38,354 nt of DNA from Pseudomonadota bacterium (lineage in GTDB: Bacteria > Pseudomonadota > Gammaproteobacteria > Pseudomonadales > Halieaceae), in the NCBI GenBank assembly GCA_002862405.1, contig PKCZ01000093.1, forward strand, positions 1-38,354, given 5' to 3'. Positions 17,866 to 27,247 of the stretch are shown here, one piece after another. Made by a program: the position numbers and the translations under genes. Below the pieces are notes generated by a model. That model had not been told where the DNA came from. It saw only the letters and a program-made list of their open reading frames with translations, and did no database searches. The stretch's first letter is position 1; each line of letters starts with the position of its first letter.

Positions 17866-18909
17866 TTACTCAGTCGACATAAGATCCAATGAGTAATTGT
17901 CCATCAACTCTAGCGCCATACCGCCCCCTCTCACAACGCAGGTTAGCGGATCCTCAGCGATGATTACTGGCAGGCCTGTCTCTTCGGCAATTCGGGAATC
18001 CAAATCTCGCAGTAAAGCACCGCCACCCGTAAGAACAATGCCGGTCTCGGCGATATCTGCGGCAAGTTCAGGCGGTGACTGTTCCAAAGCCATTCGAACC
18101 GCGCGAATAATGGCATCGACAGGCTCCTCGAGCGCCGTCATCACATCAGTACTGTTGAGCGTAAAGGTACGCGGCACACCTTCGGCAAGGTGTCTGCCAC
18201 GAACATCAATTTCTCTCTGCTCACTACCGATCCAGACACAGCCAACTTCTTGCTTAATTCGCTCGGCGGTAGAGTCACCTATCAAACAACCGAAGCGACG
18301 ACGAACATGAGCCACAATCGCTTCGTCGAAGCGGTCGCCACCGACTCGGATAGAGTCACGATAAACCACCCCACTGAGCGATATAAGCGCGATCTCCGTC
18401 GTGCCACCGCCAATATCGACAACCATACAACCGACCGCTTCGTCGACCTTCATACCAGCGCCGATCGCGGCTGCCATAGGCTCTTCGATCAGTCGAACAT
18501 CCCGCGCTCCTGCGCCTTCCGCCGATCGCCTAATGGCCTCGCGCTCTACTTGTGTTGATAAGCAGGGCACGCAAATAAGCACGCGTGGACTTGGGCGTAG
18601 CCATGACGAGTGGGTGTCATGCACTTTCAGGATAAAGTGCTGAAGCATTTTCTCCGTCACCTGGAAGTCAGCAATAACACCATCTTTTAAGGGGCGAATC
18701 GCCGTGATGTTACCTGGTGTTCTGCCCAGCATACGCTTGGCCTCAGTACCAACGGCCTCTATGGACTTCTGACCATTGTGATCTCTGATAGCAACAACTG
18801 AAGGCTCATCAAGGATGACGCCGCGATCTTTGACGTAGATCAGTGTGTTGGCCGTGCCTAGGTCGATCGACAGATCGGTTGAGAACATACCCCCTAAACG
18901 CTTTAACAT
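17866..18909 (-). CDS. mreB: Rod shape-determining protein MreB
   Basis: This is the actin-like ATPase that organises lateral wall synthesis. The 347 residues start [20 protein letters not shown], identical in plan to MreB of other gammaproteobacteria. Phosphate-binding motifs are [13 protein letters not shown] (13-25) and [18 protein letters not shown], with the adenosine motif [15 protein letters not shown] near the C-terminus. The amphipathic N-terminus suggests membrane attachment. It is the first gene of mreB-mreC-mreD-maf-yhdP. A leader of about 117 bases with several hairpins precedes it. Confidence 0.98.
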   Translation of the reverse strand: MLKRLGGMFSTDLSIDLGTANTLIYVKDRGVILDEPSVVAIRDHNGQKSIEAVGTEAKRMLGRTPGNITAIRPLKDGVIADFQVTEKMLQHFILKVHDTHSSWLRPSPRVLICVPCLSTQVEREAIRRSAEGAGARDVRLIEEPMAAAIGAGMKVDEAVGCMVVDIGGGTTEIALISLSGVVYRDSIRVGGDRFDEAIVAHVRRRFGCLIGDSTAERIKQEVGCVWIGSEQREIDVRGRHLAEGVPRTFTLNSTDVMTALEEPVDAIIRAVRMALEQSPPELAADIAETGIVLTGGGALLRDLDSRIAEETGLPVIIAEDPLTCVVRGGGMALELMDNYSLDLMSTE

Positions 18910-18952
18910 GTCTTTTTAGCCTGTGGACAAATACGCCTTTGCCACCGTTAAG

Positions 18953-19013
18953 AGCGAGCCTCCCTCGCTACAAAACCCCAGGCTAAACCCAGGATGTCCT
19001 CGTATCGAGGGAC
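18953..19013 (-). promoter_or_regulatory. Hairpins in the mreB leader
   Basis: Two stem-loops are visible in the mreB transcript leader. One at 18996-19013 pairs GTCCCTCG with CGAGGAC across a three-base loop, with one bulged base. The other at 18953-18969 is AGCGAG-GGAGG-CTCGCT, a 6-bp stem presenting GGAGG in its loop. A repeated CCTGGG lies between them. They could control mreB translation or stability, but no known RNA family is recognised. Confidence 0.35.
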
Positions 19014-19032
19014 CGGTGCGGTTAGTTGTTGA

Positions 19033-19061
19033 AATGTAACAATGCGATAGTTTTTGAGCAA
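19033..19061 (-). promoter_or_regulatory. Candidate mreB promoter
   Basis: Read on the minus strand, TTGCTC (19061-19056) and TACATT (19038-19033) are separated by exactly 17 bases, matching sigma-70 consensus at three and four of six positions. Transcription would begin near 19026, giving an mreB leader of about 117 bases. No equally good promoter for gatC was found in the same spacer. Confidence 0.35.
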
Positions 19062-19112
19062 GCTGGAAGTGTGTTAGTTTGCGCTCTTCAAACCACCTGT
19101 TAGGCATTTATC

Positions 19113-19397
19113 GTGACTGATGCAGCAACCGTCAGAGATGTCGCGGCGTTAGCACGTCTAGCGATCTCAGACCAAGACATCGAAAACGCGACAGCGGAAT
19201 TCAATCAGACACTTGCGCTGTTTGACGCACTCAGTTCGGCTGACACGACCAACGCCGCACCCATGATCAATCCACTCGATAGTGAACAGCCCCTGAGAGT
19301 AGATCGTATCGAAACCTTGGTCGATAGAGCAGCTTTGATGCAAAACGCACCGGCCAGCGAAGATGACTACTTTCTGGTCCCGAGAGTACTCGACTGA
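19113..19397 (+). CDS. gatC: Aspartyl/glutamyl-tRNA amidotransferase subunit C
   Basis: GatC is the small 94-residue subunit that stabilises GatAB, the transamidase converting Glu-tRNA-Gln and Asp-tRNA-Asn to the cognate amides. Conserved points are [12 protein letters not shown] near residue 7, and the C-terminal tail [20 protein letters not shown]...DYFLVPRVL. The GTG start has AGG 8 bases upstream. Its stop shares one base with the gatA ATG (TGATG). It diverges from mreB, as in pseudomonads. Confidence 0.95.
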   Translation: MTDAATVRDVAALARLAISDQDIENATAEFNQTLALFDALSSADTTNAAPMINPLDSEQPLRVDRIETLVDRAALMQNAPASEDDYFLVPRVLD

Positions 19398-20866
19398 TGG
19401 CAGAACTGTTCGAGACGATTTCCTCGCTGGCAAAACAGTTAGATGCCGAACATGTCTCTTCGCGGGAACTGGTGGAGGATGCGATTGCACGAACTGAAAG
19501 GTTAAACCCAGAACTTAACGCCGTTATTGCTCTGGATAAGCCAGGCGCTCTGGCGGCGGCAGACAAAGCCGATAAGGCTCGAGCGGATGGCGCGACCTCC
19601 CCGTTACTCGGTGTACCCATGCTCCACAAAGACATTTTCTGCACGCGCGGCGTACGAACATCGTGCGCTTCGAAAATGCTCGCAGACTTTGTACCACCCT
19701 ACGATGCTACCGTTGTGAAGAAGCTTGATGACGCGGGTATGGTCAGGCTGGGCAAATGTAACATGGATGAGTTCGCCATGGGCTCATCGAACGAAACCAG
19801 TTTTTTCGGAGCGGTAAAGAATCCATGGGATTTTAACAGAGTGCCCGGTGGATCTTCTGGCGGTTCAGCCGCGGCCGTTGCTGCCGGCCTCACACCGTTG
19901 GCAACAGGGACAGATACCGGCGGTTCGATTCGTCAACCTGCAGCACTCTGTGGCATCACAGGCCTCAAGCCCACATACGGACGGGTATCTCGCTACGGCA
20001 TGATTGCCTTTGCATCCTCTATGGACCAAGCAGGCCCAATGGCGAGGACAGCCGAGGACTGCGCATTAGCCCTGAATGCTATGGCCGGTCACGACCCGCT
20101 TGACTCAACCTGTGCCGATATTTCAGTGCCTGACTACTCGGCGGGACTCGAGCAAAGCATCGAGGGACTGCGTGTCGGCATTCCAAAAGAGTTTTTTTCA
20201 AGTCACCTAAATGATGGTATTGCTGCTACTGTGACCGCTGCCGTTAAAGAGCTGGAAGCCGCCGGTGCGGTGATTGTCGATGTCTCGCTACCTTCCACGG
20301 ATCTGGGCGTTTCCACCTACTACGTCATTGCGCCGGCCGAGGCCTCGGCAAATCTATCTCGATACGACGGCGTGAGATACGGTTACCGGTGCGATAGTCC
20401 ATCCAATCTTCAGGATCTTTATGTGCGATCGCGCACTGAGGGCTTTGGTGAAGAGGTCAAACGACGAATTCTGATCGGGACCTTTACCTTGTCCGCCGCA
20501 TCGTATGACCAATACTTCATGAAGGCACAACAGGTACGTCGCCTCATTGCTGAGGAATATCAATCTGTACTCAAGGACGTCGATGTGATCGCTGGTCCTT
20601 CAGCACCCAATACTGCGTTCGTTCTCAACGATGACTCTAAGTCGATAACCGACATGTACATGGAGGATGTCTACACCATTGGCGCCAATCTCGCGGGATT
20701 GCCCGCCATCAGCGTCCCGGCGGGTTTGGTCAACGGACTGCCCGTCGGCATGCAACTCATTGGTTCGCGGTTCTGTGAAGCACAACTATTGAACATAGCT
20801 CACCAATTCCAGAGACGAACAGATTGGCACTCGCTCACACCGAATCTCGAGGGCCTGACGGGATGA
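19397..20866 (+). CDS. gatA: Aspartyl/glutamyl-tRNA amidotransferase subunit A
   Basis: GatA is the amidase-signature glutaminase that supplies ammonia to GatB. The 489 residues contain the catalytic Ser-cisSer-Lys triad in the expected contexts: Lys in PMLHKDIF near 76, and the serines in [15 protein letters not shown] and [12 protein letters not shown] (about 150-185). [13 protein letters not shown] is also typical. It overlaps gatB as ATGA at 20863. Having GatCAB suggests that Gln-tRNA or Asn-tRNA is made indirectly in this organism; which one depends on whether GlnRS and AsnRS exist elsewhere. Confidence 0.97.
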   Translation: MAELFETISSLAKQLDAEHVSSRELVEDAIARTERLNPELNAVIALDKPGALAAADKADKARADGATSPLLGVPMLHKDIFCTRGVRTSCASKMLADFVPPYDATVVKKLDDAGMVRLGKCNMDEFAMGSSNETSFFGAVKNPWDFNRVPGGSSGGSAAAVAAGLTPLATGTDTGGSIRQPAALCGITGLKPTYGRVSRYGMIAFASSMDQAGPMARTAEDCALALNAMAGHDPLDSTCADISVPDYSAGLEQSIEGLRVGIPKEFFSSHLNDGIAATVTAAVKELEAAGAVIVDVSLPSTDLGVSTYYVIAPAEASANLSRYDGVRYGYRCDSPSNLQDLYVRSRTEGFGEEVKRRILIGTFTLSAASYDQYFMKAQQVRRLIAEEYQSVLKDVDVIAGPSAPNTAFVLNDDSKSITDMYMEDVYTIGANLAGLPAISVPAGLVNGLPVGMQLIGSRFCEAQLLNIAHQFQRRTDWHSLTPNLEGLTG

Positions 20867-22305
20867 AGTGGGAAAAAGTAATGGGCTTAGAGGTGCATTT
20901 GCAGCTCTCAACACACTCCAAGATTTTTTCATCATCGGCCACGGCCTTCGGTGCTGATGCCAATATCCACACCAACCCATTAGATATGGCGCTGCCGGGG
21001 ACCCTTCCGGTTGTGAATCACGCTGCTGTGAGTCAAGCGATCGTTTTTGGCCTCGGTGTCGGTGCTGAAATCGGCAAAGTATCACGCTTCGATCGAAAGA
21101 ATTACTTCTACCCCGATCTGCCTAAAGGCTATCAGATATCCCAATTTTTCGAGCCAATCGTCAAAGAAGGTGTCTTTGATGTACCACTGGAGGATGGGTC
21201 AATTTTTCCGGTCAGAATTCTCCGCGCTCACCTCGAAGAGGATGCGGGAAAGTCGGTACATGATTGCATTCCCGGACACACGGGCATTGACTTGAATCGC
21301 GCTGGGACACCTCTACTTGAGGTCGTCACCGAACCCGATTTTCGAACGGCAGAGCAAGTCGTGGCGTATCTAAAGGCACTCCATGCGCTCGTCACCTACC
21401 TTGGCATTTCCGATGGCAACATGTCGGAGGGATCGATGCGCTGCGATGTCAATTTATCGCTGCGTTTGGAAGGCGAAACGGAGTATGGCACCCGAACAGA
21501 GCTAAAGAACATCAACTCGTTCCGATTTATTGAGCGCGCCATTCATGTTGAAGCCGAGCGACAACAAGATCTTTTGGAGAGTGACCAAAGTATCGTCCAA
21601 GAGACACGATTGTTCGACCCAGATAATGACGAGACTCGGTCCATGCGATCGAAGGAAGTGGCCAATGACTATCGCTATTTCCCAGACCCGGATTTACTGC
21701 CTATTGTCATCGACGATGAAACCATTGAGCGTATTCGCGACGCCCTGCCCGAGTTACCTGCTGTTAAACGCGGTCGATACACCACCGAGCTGGGCTTGAG
21801 TCAGTACGATGCCAATCTGCTCACACAAGATCGTGCCACAGCTGAGTTTTTTGAGGCCTGCTGTGCCGCCTCCAATAACCCCAAGGCCGCAGCAAACTGG
21901 ATGCTTGGCGACTTGAGCGCAGCGTTGAATAAAGAGGGGCTGACAATCGGTGAGTGCAAAGTTACGCCCGAGGGTCTTAGTTCGCTGATAAGCCGAATCG
22001 ATGATGAAACGCTGTCCAGTAAAATGGCGAAGACCGTTTTTGAAGACCTGTGGGCTGGCGAACCCGATGTCGACCGTATCATTGAACACAGAGGCTTAAA
22101 GCAAGTCAGCGACAGTGGTGCACTGGAAAGCATCGTAGACGAGTTGATCGCGAATAACCCAGCACAAGTTGATCAATATCGCGCAGCCGATGAGGGCAAG
22201 CAGAAGAAACTGATTGGCTTTTTCGTGGGGCAGGCAATGAAGGCCTCAAAGGGTCAGGCGAACCCTCAGATGCTGAACCAGCTATTGAAACAGAAGTTAG
22301 GCTAG
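20863..22305 (+). CDS. gatB: Aspartyl/glutamyl-tRNA amidotransferase subunit B
   Basis: GatB activates the misacylated tRNA and performs amidation. The start is the ATG at 20863 overlapping the gatA stop; it gives 480 residues beginning [17 protein letters not shown]. The frame is open further upstream but that would lie in gatA. Motifs include [40 protein letters not shown] and the C-terminal YqeY/helical tail domain ending [17 protein letters not shown]. It is the last gene before a convergent smrA. Confidence 0.97.
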   Translation: MKWEKVMGLEVHLQLSTHSKIFSSSATAFGADANIHTNPLDMALPGTLPVVNHAAVSQAIVFGLGVGAEIGKVSRFDRKNYFYPDLPKGYQISQFFEPIVKEGVFDVPLEDGSIFPVRILRAHLEEDAGKSVHDCIPGHTGIDLNRAGTPLLEVVTEPDFRTAEQVVAYLKALHALVTYLGISDGNMSEGSMRCDVNLSLRLEGETEYGTRTELKNINSFRFIERAIHVEAERQQDLLESDQSIVQETRLFDPDNDETRSMRSKEVANDYRYFPDPDLLPIVIDDETIERIRDALPELPAVKRGRYTTELGLSQYDANLLTQDRATAEFFEACCAASNNPKAAANWMLGDLSAALNKEGLTIGECKVTPEGLSSLISRIDDETLSSKMAKTVFEDLWAGEPDVDRIIEHRGLKQVSDSGALESIVDELIANNPAQVDQYRAADEGKQKKLIGFFVGQAMKASKGQANPQMLNQLLKQKLG

Positions 22306-22316
22306 ATACGCTCGCC

Positions 22317-22904
22317 CTAGACGTCCTGAACTCGGCCCTTCATGAAGCGCTCTCGATTTTCTCGCTTCTTGTCCTCGTTCTTGCGCAACAGCACATAAAC
22401 AGAGCCCGTACCGCCGTGCTGTGGTTGTGCCGAATGAAAAGCCTGAACGTCCTCCACATCCCTCAACCAGCGATTGACATAGCCTTTCAATACGCCTGAG
22501 CCTGACTTTTCCTTGTTGCCGAAGCCCTTCCCGTGGTTAATCAACAGGGTTCGCAACCCCAGTCGCCGCGCCTCCTTAAAAAATGACCAGATTTCGGTCC
22601 GGGCCTCCGCCACCGTAAAACGGTGTAAATCAAGGCGGGCCTCAATGTCGTAATGCCCCAGCCTCAATTTGCGGTACACACCGTTTTGAATGCCAGGCCG
22701 CTTAAACTCGAGTACGTACCAGGCGTCGAGCGGCGGTACGCCATCATCCGACAGATGATTATCGCTACGCGCACCCGACTGGGTGGCTGCCTGCCTTCGC
22801 TGACTGACATCGACCGCCTCGGTTTTTACAAGTCGCTCGCGTGGCTCACGCTTTAGTGGTGTTACGCCACTCATTTCGCTCGCAAATAGGTCTTCGTCTT
22901 GCAT
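22317..22904 (-). CDS. smrA: Smr-domain protein, SmrA (YdaL) type
   Basis: This is a 195-residue protein from the ATG at 22904. The N-terminal DEDLFASEMSGVTPLKR segment and the middle LEFKRPGIQNGVYRKLRLG match E. coli SmrA. The C-terminal Smr domain shows ARLDLHRFTVAEAR, LLINHGKGFG (the H-G-K-G loop) and HGGTGSVYVLLRK. Smr domains have nicking endonuclease or RNA-cleaving activity in tested members; the cellular role of SmrA is not settled. An upstream in-frame ATG at 22973 is less likely because it lies beyond the shared promoter region with cysZ. Confidence 0.9.
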   Translation of the reverse strand: MQDEDLFASEMSGVTPLKREPRERLVKTEAVDVSQRRQAATQSGARSDNHLSDDGVPPLDAWYVLEFKRPGIQNGVYRKLRLGHYDIEARLDLHRFTVAEARTEIWSFFKEARRLGLRTLLINHGKGFGNKEKSGSGVLKGYVNRWLRDVEDVQAFHSAQPQHGGTGSVYVLLRKNEDKKRENRERFMKGRVQDV

Positions 22905-22931
22905 GTTCGTGTTTCCGATATCCGCGACCGT

Positions 22932-22966
22932 AGTATAGTCATAAGACTGACGTTTTGTTGTCAGTC
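22932..22966. promoter_or_regulatory. Shared smrA/cysZ promoter with inverted repeat
   Basis: The plus strand carries TATAGT at 22934-22939 and the minus strand TATACT at 22937-22932, so two -10-like elements overlap back to back. Six bases beyond the plus -10 is a perfect 7-bp inverted repeat, GACTGAC (22945-22951), 8-base loop, GTCAGTC (22960-22966). It coincides with the expected cysZ transcript start and the smrA -35 region. It may be an operator or a 5'-terminal hairpin. No clear -35 is seen in either direction. Confidence 0.4.
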
Positions 22967-22996
22967 GCAGCAAGTGACGAGGTGGAATAACAAGTC

Positions 22997-23731
22997 ATGT
23001 CCGGATTACTCAAGGGAGTCGGTTATTTTTTTCGCGGCATGACCATGCTGATACAGCCGGGACTGCGGCGATTCGTCATCATCCCACTACTCGCAAATAT
23101 CGCTGTGTTTGCCTTGATCGCCGGCAGCCTTTATCAACTGATGTCAGGTTTTTACATCGACATTACCGGCGAAATTACAGGGACGTTGAGCTTTCTCACG
23201 TGGATCGTTACTCCGATCATTTGGTTGGTCGGAACGTTACTCTCAGGTTACCTATCTATTTTCATCGTGTTGTTTTTGACCTCTCCTTTCCACGGGTTAC
23301 TCGCGGAAAAAGTGGAGGAACAGGTAACAGGCGAAGCCATCCCGAACGAGAGTTCAGTGGTTCAGATCGCCCTATCAGTCCCCCGAGGGTTGCTGCGTGA
23401 ATTACAAAAGATGTTTCACTACCTGCCTATGGCCTTACTGGTCGTCATCATTAGCGTCATACCGGGACTTAATTTCGCGGCGCCATTTCTTTGGATCATT
23501 CTTGGGGCGTGGATGATGTCATTGCAATTTATCGACTACCCCATGGACAACCATCGACTCCCGTTCAGCGAAGTACGCGCGGCCTGCAGTGCGCGGCGGG
23601 GAACCTCGATCGGATTTGGTGTCATTGTTGCGTTTATATCGGGAATTCCGATACTCAACCTCGCACTCATTCCTGCAGCGGTAGCGGGCGCTACCTTGCT
23701 ATGGTGCGATGAATTACGCCACCTACGTTGA
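22997..23731 (+). CDS. cysZ: Sulfate transporter CysZ
   Basis: CysZ is an inner-membrane sulfate permease feeding assimilatory sulfate reduction. The 244-residue protein starts MSGLLKGVGYFFRGMTML, has hydrophobic segments near 25-45, 65-95, 150-180 and 205-235, and carries the family stretches LLAEKVEEQ, LLRELQKMFHYLP and LQFIDYPMDNHRLPF. The length is close to E. coli CysZ (253). It is divergent from smrA and convergent with rhlB; no other sulfur genes are nearby. Confidence 0.93.
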   Translation: MSGLLKGVGYFFRGMTMLIQPGLRRFVIIPLLANIAVFALIAGSLYQLMSGFYIDITGEITGTLSFLTWIVTPIIWLVGTLLSGYLSIFIVLFLTSPFHGLLAEKVEEQVTGEAIPNESSVVQIALSVPRGLLRELQKMFHYLPMALLVVIISVIPGLNFAAPFLWIILGAWMMSLQFIDYPMDNHRLPFSEVRAACSARRGTSIGFGVIVAFISGIPILNLALIPAAVAGATLLWCDELRHLR

Positions 23732-23780
23732 GAAAACGCGGATCACTCAACAGTCAATCGACATTGAACGACGGTCCACT

Positions 23781-23797
23781 GCCGACGATCAGTCGGC
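23781..23797. repeat. Hairpin at the cysZ/rhlB convergent junction
   Basis: GCCGAC (23781-23786) and GTCGGC (23792-23797) form a perfect 6-bp inverted repeat with a 5-base loop that contains the rhlB stop codon. There is no T run on either side, so it is not a canonical terminator. Confidence 0.3.
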
Positions 23798-25039
23798 CAA
23801 GAGGTCCTCGGGAACCTGCGTGCATTTTAGCGACTCACCCAACAGAGCTTCAATTTCCGGCAACAAGAAAGCGTCGTCTTCACTGGCAAAACTGATAGAA
23901 ACGCCCTTTTCGCCCGCTCTACCCGTTCGTCCAATCCGGTGCACATAGTCTTCGGGGTCTTCGGGTAGATCGTAATTGACCACGTGGCTTACGCCATCGA
24001 CGTGGATACCTCTCCCTGCCACATCGGTGGCAATCAGCACGCGCAACTTGCCAGACTTGAATCGCTCCAAGGTCTTGGTACGTCTTACTTGGGCAATCTC
24101 GCCGGACAAGAGGCCGCAGTCGAGGCCCTGCTTTTGCAGACGCTCATGGACTTTTCGGACGACGTCTCTTCGATTTGCAAAGACAATGACTGAGGTCGCC
24201 TCGGGCGTTGCAAGAATGCGCTTTAGCACATTCAGGCGGTCGCGACTCTCAAGAAGATAGACGCGCTGATCGACATTTTCAGTCGCAACTCGCTCTGGCT
24301 CGATCTCCACCGTGATCGGATCGAATGTCCACTGTTGCGCCAAATTCATAATGTCCTGACTAAAGGTCGCCGAAAACAGAAGCGTCTGTCGGTCCTCCTT
24401 GCGAGGAGTCGACCGAACGATGCGTTTCACCTGAGGGATGAATCCCATATCGAGCATTCGATCTGCCTCATCGAGGACCAGTGACTCGACGCGATCGAGA
24501 AACATATCGCCGCGCTGGATGAAGTCGATCAACCTTCCCGGTGTCGCGACCACAATATCGGTGACCCGGTCATTCACCTTCGCCAGTTGCTTCGCGTAAT
24601 CCGCACCACCTATCAGTGTGACCGTCGACACACCGGTGTACTTCCCGAGCTGTCGCGCGTCATCAGCAATCTGCATTACCAGCTCGCGCGTTGGCGCTAA
24701 AATGACAGCGCGGGGCTCAGCCAGATAGCGCTCTCCCTCAATGGGGTTGTTCAGCAGGTCATTGAACAGCGTTATCAAGAAAGCTGCCGTTTTTCCCGTA
24801 CCCGTCTGCGCTTTACCAATCGCGTCATGCCCTTCCAATGTATGGGGCAAAATCTGAGCCTGAATAGGCGAACATTTCTCGAAGCCCAAGCCCCCAATGC
24901 CGCGCATGAGCGAGGGTGCAAGGTCGAGACTGCCAAACGATATATCGGGTAACTGAGCAGCTGAGTTTTCAGTCGCTCCAAGGGCTTGTTCACTCAAGGG
25001 TTCATGAGTCCTGTCGTCAGAGGTGCGCGAGCATAGCAC
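23789..25039 (-). CDS. rhlB: DEAD-box ATP-dependent RNA helicase, RhlB type
   Basis: This helicase has all DEAD-box motifs: F..K.SPIQAQ (Q motif), AQTGTGKT at 77-84, [37 protein letters not shown] and HRIGRTGR. The extra [11 protein letters not shown] and [13 protein letters not shown] segments fit the RhlB branch, the helicase of the RNA degradosome, better than RhlE or SrmB. The 416-residue protein ends shortly after the helicase core and lacks the basic C-terminal tail of E. coli RhlB. The start is uncertain: GTG at 25039 has no clear ribosome binding site, and TTG at 24997 is an alternative that does not affect any domain. Confidence 0.88.
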   Translation of the reverse strand: MLCSRTSDDRTHEPLSEQALGATENSAAQLPDISFGSLDLAPSLMRGIGGLGFEKCSPIQAQILPHTLEGHDAIGKAQTGTGKTAAFLITLFNDLLNNPIEGERYLAEPRAVILAPTRELVMQIADDARQLGKYTGVSTVTLIGGADYAKQLAKVNDRVTDIVVATPGRLIDFIQRGDMFLDRVESLVLDEADRMLDMGFIPQVKRIVRSTPRKEDRQTLLFSATFSQDIMNLAQQWTFDPITVEIEPERVATENVDQRVYLLESRDRLNVLKRILATPEATSVIVFANRRDVVRKVHERLQKQGLDCGLLSGEIAQVRRTKTLERFKSGKLRVLIATDVAGRGIHVDGVSHVVNYDLPEDPEDYVHRIGRTGRAGEKGVSISFASEDDAFLLPEIEALLGESLKCTQVPEDLLAD

Positions 25040-25130
25040 ACTGAACTGGAGGTGCCCGCGTTATTCGCATGACGGGATACGGCAATAGTTGGGGCACGTG
25101 ATACAGTTCGGTCCTAACTGCGAGACAACC

Positions 25131-26516
25131 ATGAATCATCCAACCCCCACACTGCGAGCGGAGCTACGCCAGTTTTGGCGAATCGGCTGGCCGCTGCTCA
25201 TTGCGCAAACGGCACAGATGGGTACTGGCGTAGTGGATACCATCATGGCTGCTCGATTCGGTGACAAAGACCTCGCCGCCATTGCCATCGGGTTTAACAT
25301 CTGGCTTCCGCTCTACCTCGTGGTGTTGGGCGTCATCTTTGCCTCCTCCACCATCATTGCGCAGGATTTCGGCGCGGGTCGAATACAACGCATCCGGGAC
25401 CATCTACCGCAGACCTTATGGGTATCTGTATTTCTCAGTTTGATCGTCGCGCCCCTGTGCTACTACAGCCACCTCGGCTTACCGTGGCTCGGCATCGATG
25501 AATTAACGGCAGAAAAATCCAGTGAGTACATCAAAATGGTGGCGTTTGGCTTCCCGGCGATCGGGATATTCATGGCCCTCCGTTATCACATGCAAGGGGT
25601 GGGAATCACGTCGCCATTTGCCGTGGCATCGGTCATTGGTTTCATCGCCAACATACCGCTGAACTACATCTTCATCTTCGGTTTTGGCGACATCCCAGCC
25701 ATGGGCGCTCAAGGCTGTGGCATAGCAACGGCCATATCAATGTGGCTGTCCGCCCTTATCATCACTCTTTATGTACTGACTAAAAAGTCGCTACAGCAAT
25801 TCATGCCGCCGCTACGGCCGGTTGCACCTGACCCCGTCACGATTAAAGAGATACTGACCATTGGTGCTCCGGTGGGTGCGACGTTCTTCCTCGAGACTGC
25901 GGTCTTCGCCGGTATTGCGCTCCTGGTCTCGTCGCTGGGTGATGTTGCAATTGGCGCACACCAGATCGCATTCAATGTTTGGGACATGTTTTACATTCCA
26001 ATGCTCGCTATCGGCTCTTCAATGGCAACCCGAATGGGGCACGCATTGGGAGCTCAGGATCAGCAGGGGGTCTTCATGGCCTTGAAGGCGGGCATTCTGT
26101 GTTCTGGCGTCATCAGCGTCACCACCATGATTATCTTGCTGTCGTTCCCCACCGCCATTGTTGGGATTTACTCCGACTCTCAGGATATCTCGTTGCTGGC
26201 AGTTCGACTGCTCAGTTTTGCTGCGCTATTTGTAATCATTGACGCAGTCCAAATCGTGGGGTCTTTCTCTATGCGAGCCTATAAGAAAACACGGTTTCCC
26301 TTCATAGCTAGTATGGTCGCCTACTGGCTGATAGCACTTCCGCTCGGCTATTACCTTGGCATTATGAATGCAGACAACGCTTTCGATGGCGCCGCTGGCT
26401 TCTGGGTGGGAATCATCGTGGGAGTCGCAGTGGCATCGGTCATGATCGCCGTGCGTTTGGTGTTGCTACTGCGTCAGCCGATTCCGACCGGCTTCACACC
26501 TGACTACGACGTATGA
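25131..26516 (+). CDS. norM: MATE-family multidrug efflux protein, NorM type
   Basis: This is a 461-residue inner-membrane exporter with twelve expected helices in two MatE halves. Features are WPLLIAQTAQMGTGVVDTIMAARFG at the start, the acidic site region in the first half, and GAPVGATFFLETAVFAGIALLVS plus AHQIAFNVWDMFYIPMLAIGSSMATRMGHALGA in the second. MATE proteins expel cationic drugs or dyes in exchange for Na+ or H+; the substrate cannot be read from sequence. I prefer ATG at 25131 to the open frame from 25089, since the extra 14 residues are polar and unlike the family. Its last 13 bases overlap the convergent moeB. Confidence 0.88.
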   Translation: MNHPTPTLRAELRQFWRIGWPLLIAQTAQMGTGVVDTIMAARFGDKDLAAIAIGFNIWLPLYLVVLGVIFASSTIIAQDFGAGRIQRIRDHLPQTLWVSVFLSLIVAPLCYYSHLGLPWLGIDELTAEKSSEYIKMVAFGFPAIGIFMALRYHMQGVGITSPFAVASVIGFIANIPLNYIFIFGFGDIPAMGAQGCGIATAISMWLSALIITLYVLTKKSLQQFMPPLRPVAPDPVTIKEILTIGAPVGATFFLETAVFAGIALLVSSLGDVAIGAHQIAFNVWDMFYIPMLAIGSSMATRMGHALGAQDQQGVFMALKAGILCSGVISVTTMIILLSFPTAIVGIYSDSQDISLLAVRLLSFAALFVIIDAVQIVGSFSMRAYKKTRFPFIASMVAYWLIALPLGYYLGIMNADNAFDGAAGFWVGIIVGVAVASVMIAVRLVLLLRQPIPTGFTPDYDV

Positions 26517-27247
26517 CACCCCTGTCGCGGCGTCATCGCAAGCCTGTCGATTCGCTGCTGCGTAGCGTCGTAGATCCGTAAGACACCCCACTCAAGCGGT
26601 TGGCCTGATAAAAACATCAGCGCATCCTGTGCCTGCCAAGCTGCGATAACCCCAATGACCGGGCCGAGAATGCCCTCGTTACGGCAGTCGTAGCCTCGGC
26701 TGTCGTCTTCGCTTGGTGCTAAACATTGGTAACAGCCCTCTGCTCTCGACTGACTAAAGGCGACAACCTGCCCGTGAAGCCGTGTGGCCGCCCCCATAAT
26801 CCAGGGCTTTTGTGCACCGCGAGTCAAACGCTCAATTGCATGACGTGAAGCAAGGTTGTCAGTCGCATCGATCACAATATCGACATCACTGAGTAACTCA
26901 GCACCGGTCTCAGCATCGTCACCAAAGCGCCCGAGAGCGCTAGTCACTGTGATCTGCGAGTTGAGCGCCAAAAGCTGATTTTTGAGAGCCTGCGCTTTCG
27001 GTTGATTAATATCGCTCTCGCGAAAGGCCAGCTGACGATGAAGATTGCTCAGCTCAACGTTGTCCGCATCCACCAACGTCAAGTTACCGACGCCTGCACC
27101 CGCTAGGAACAGGGCTACCATCGATCCCAAACCGCCACAGCCAACCACTAGCACTGAGGCTCGCCGAATATTTTCCTGACCCACCAGATCGATTTCTGGC
27201 AACAGAATTTGCCGCGAGTAGCGCTCCAGTAACTCGTCATTCAACAT
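26504..27247 (-). CDS. moeB: Molybdopterin-synthase adenylyltransferase MoeB / ThiF-HesA family
   Basis: This is a 247-residue E1-like enzyme that adenylates the C-terminus of MoaD or a related sulfur carrier. It begins LLERYSRQILLPEIDLVGQE, has the ATP-binding loop GCGGLGS (36-42), the metal aspartate in DATDN, and the GAATRLHGQVVAF segment. The zinc site is only partly conserved: CYQC is present, but the C-terminal pair, usually C-x-x-C, is reduced to RQGCHTS followed by the stop. It overlaps the end of prmC and follows the conserved hemA-prfA-prmC-moeB order. No moa or thi genes are in the window, so the carrier is unknown. Confidence 0.87.
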   Translation of the reverse strand: MLNDELLERYSRQILLPEIDLVGQENIRRASVLVVGCGGLGSMVALFLAGAGVGNLTLVDADNVELSNLHRQLAFRESDINQPKAQALKNQLLALNSQITVTSALGRFGDDAETGAELLSDVDIVIDATDNLASRHAIERLTRGAQKPWIMGAATRLHGQVVAFSQSRAEGCYQCLAPSEDDSRGYDCRNEGILGPVIGVIAAWQAQDALMFLSGQPLEWGVLRIYDATQQRIDRLAMTPRQGCHTS

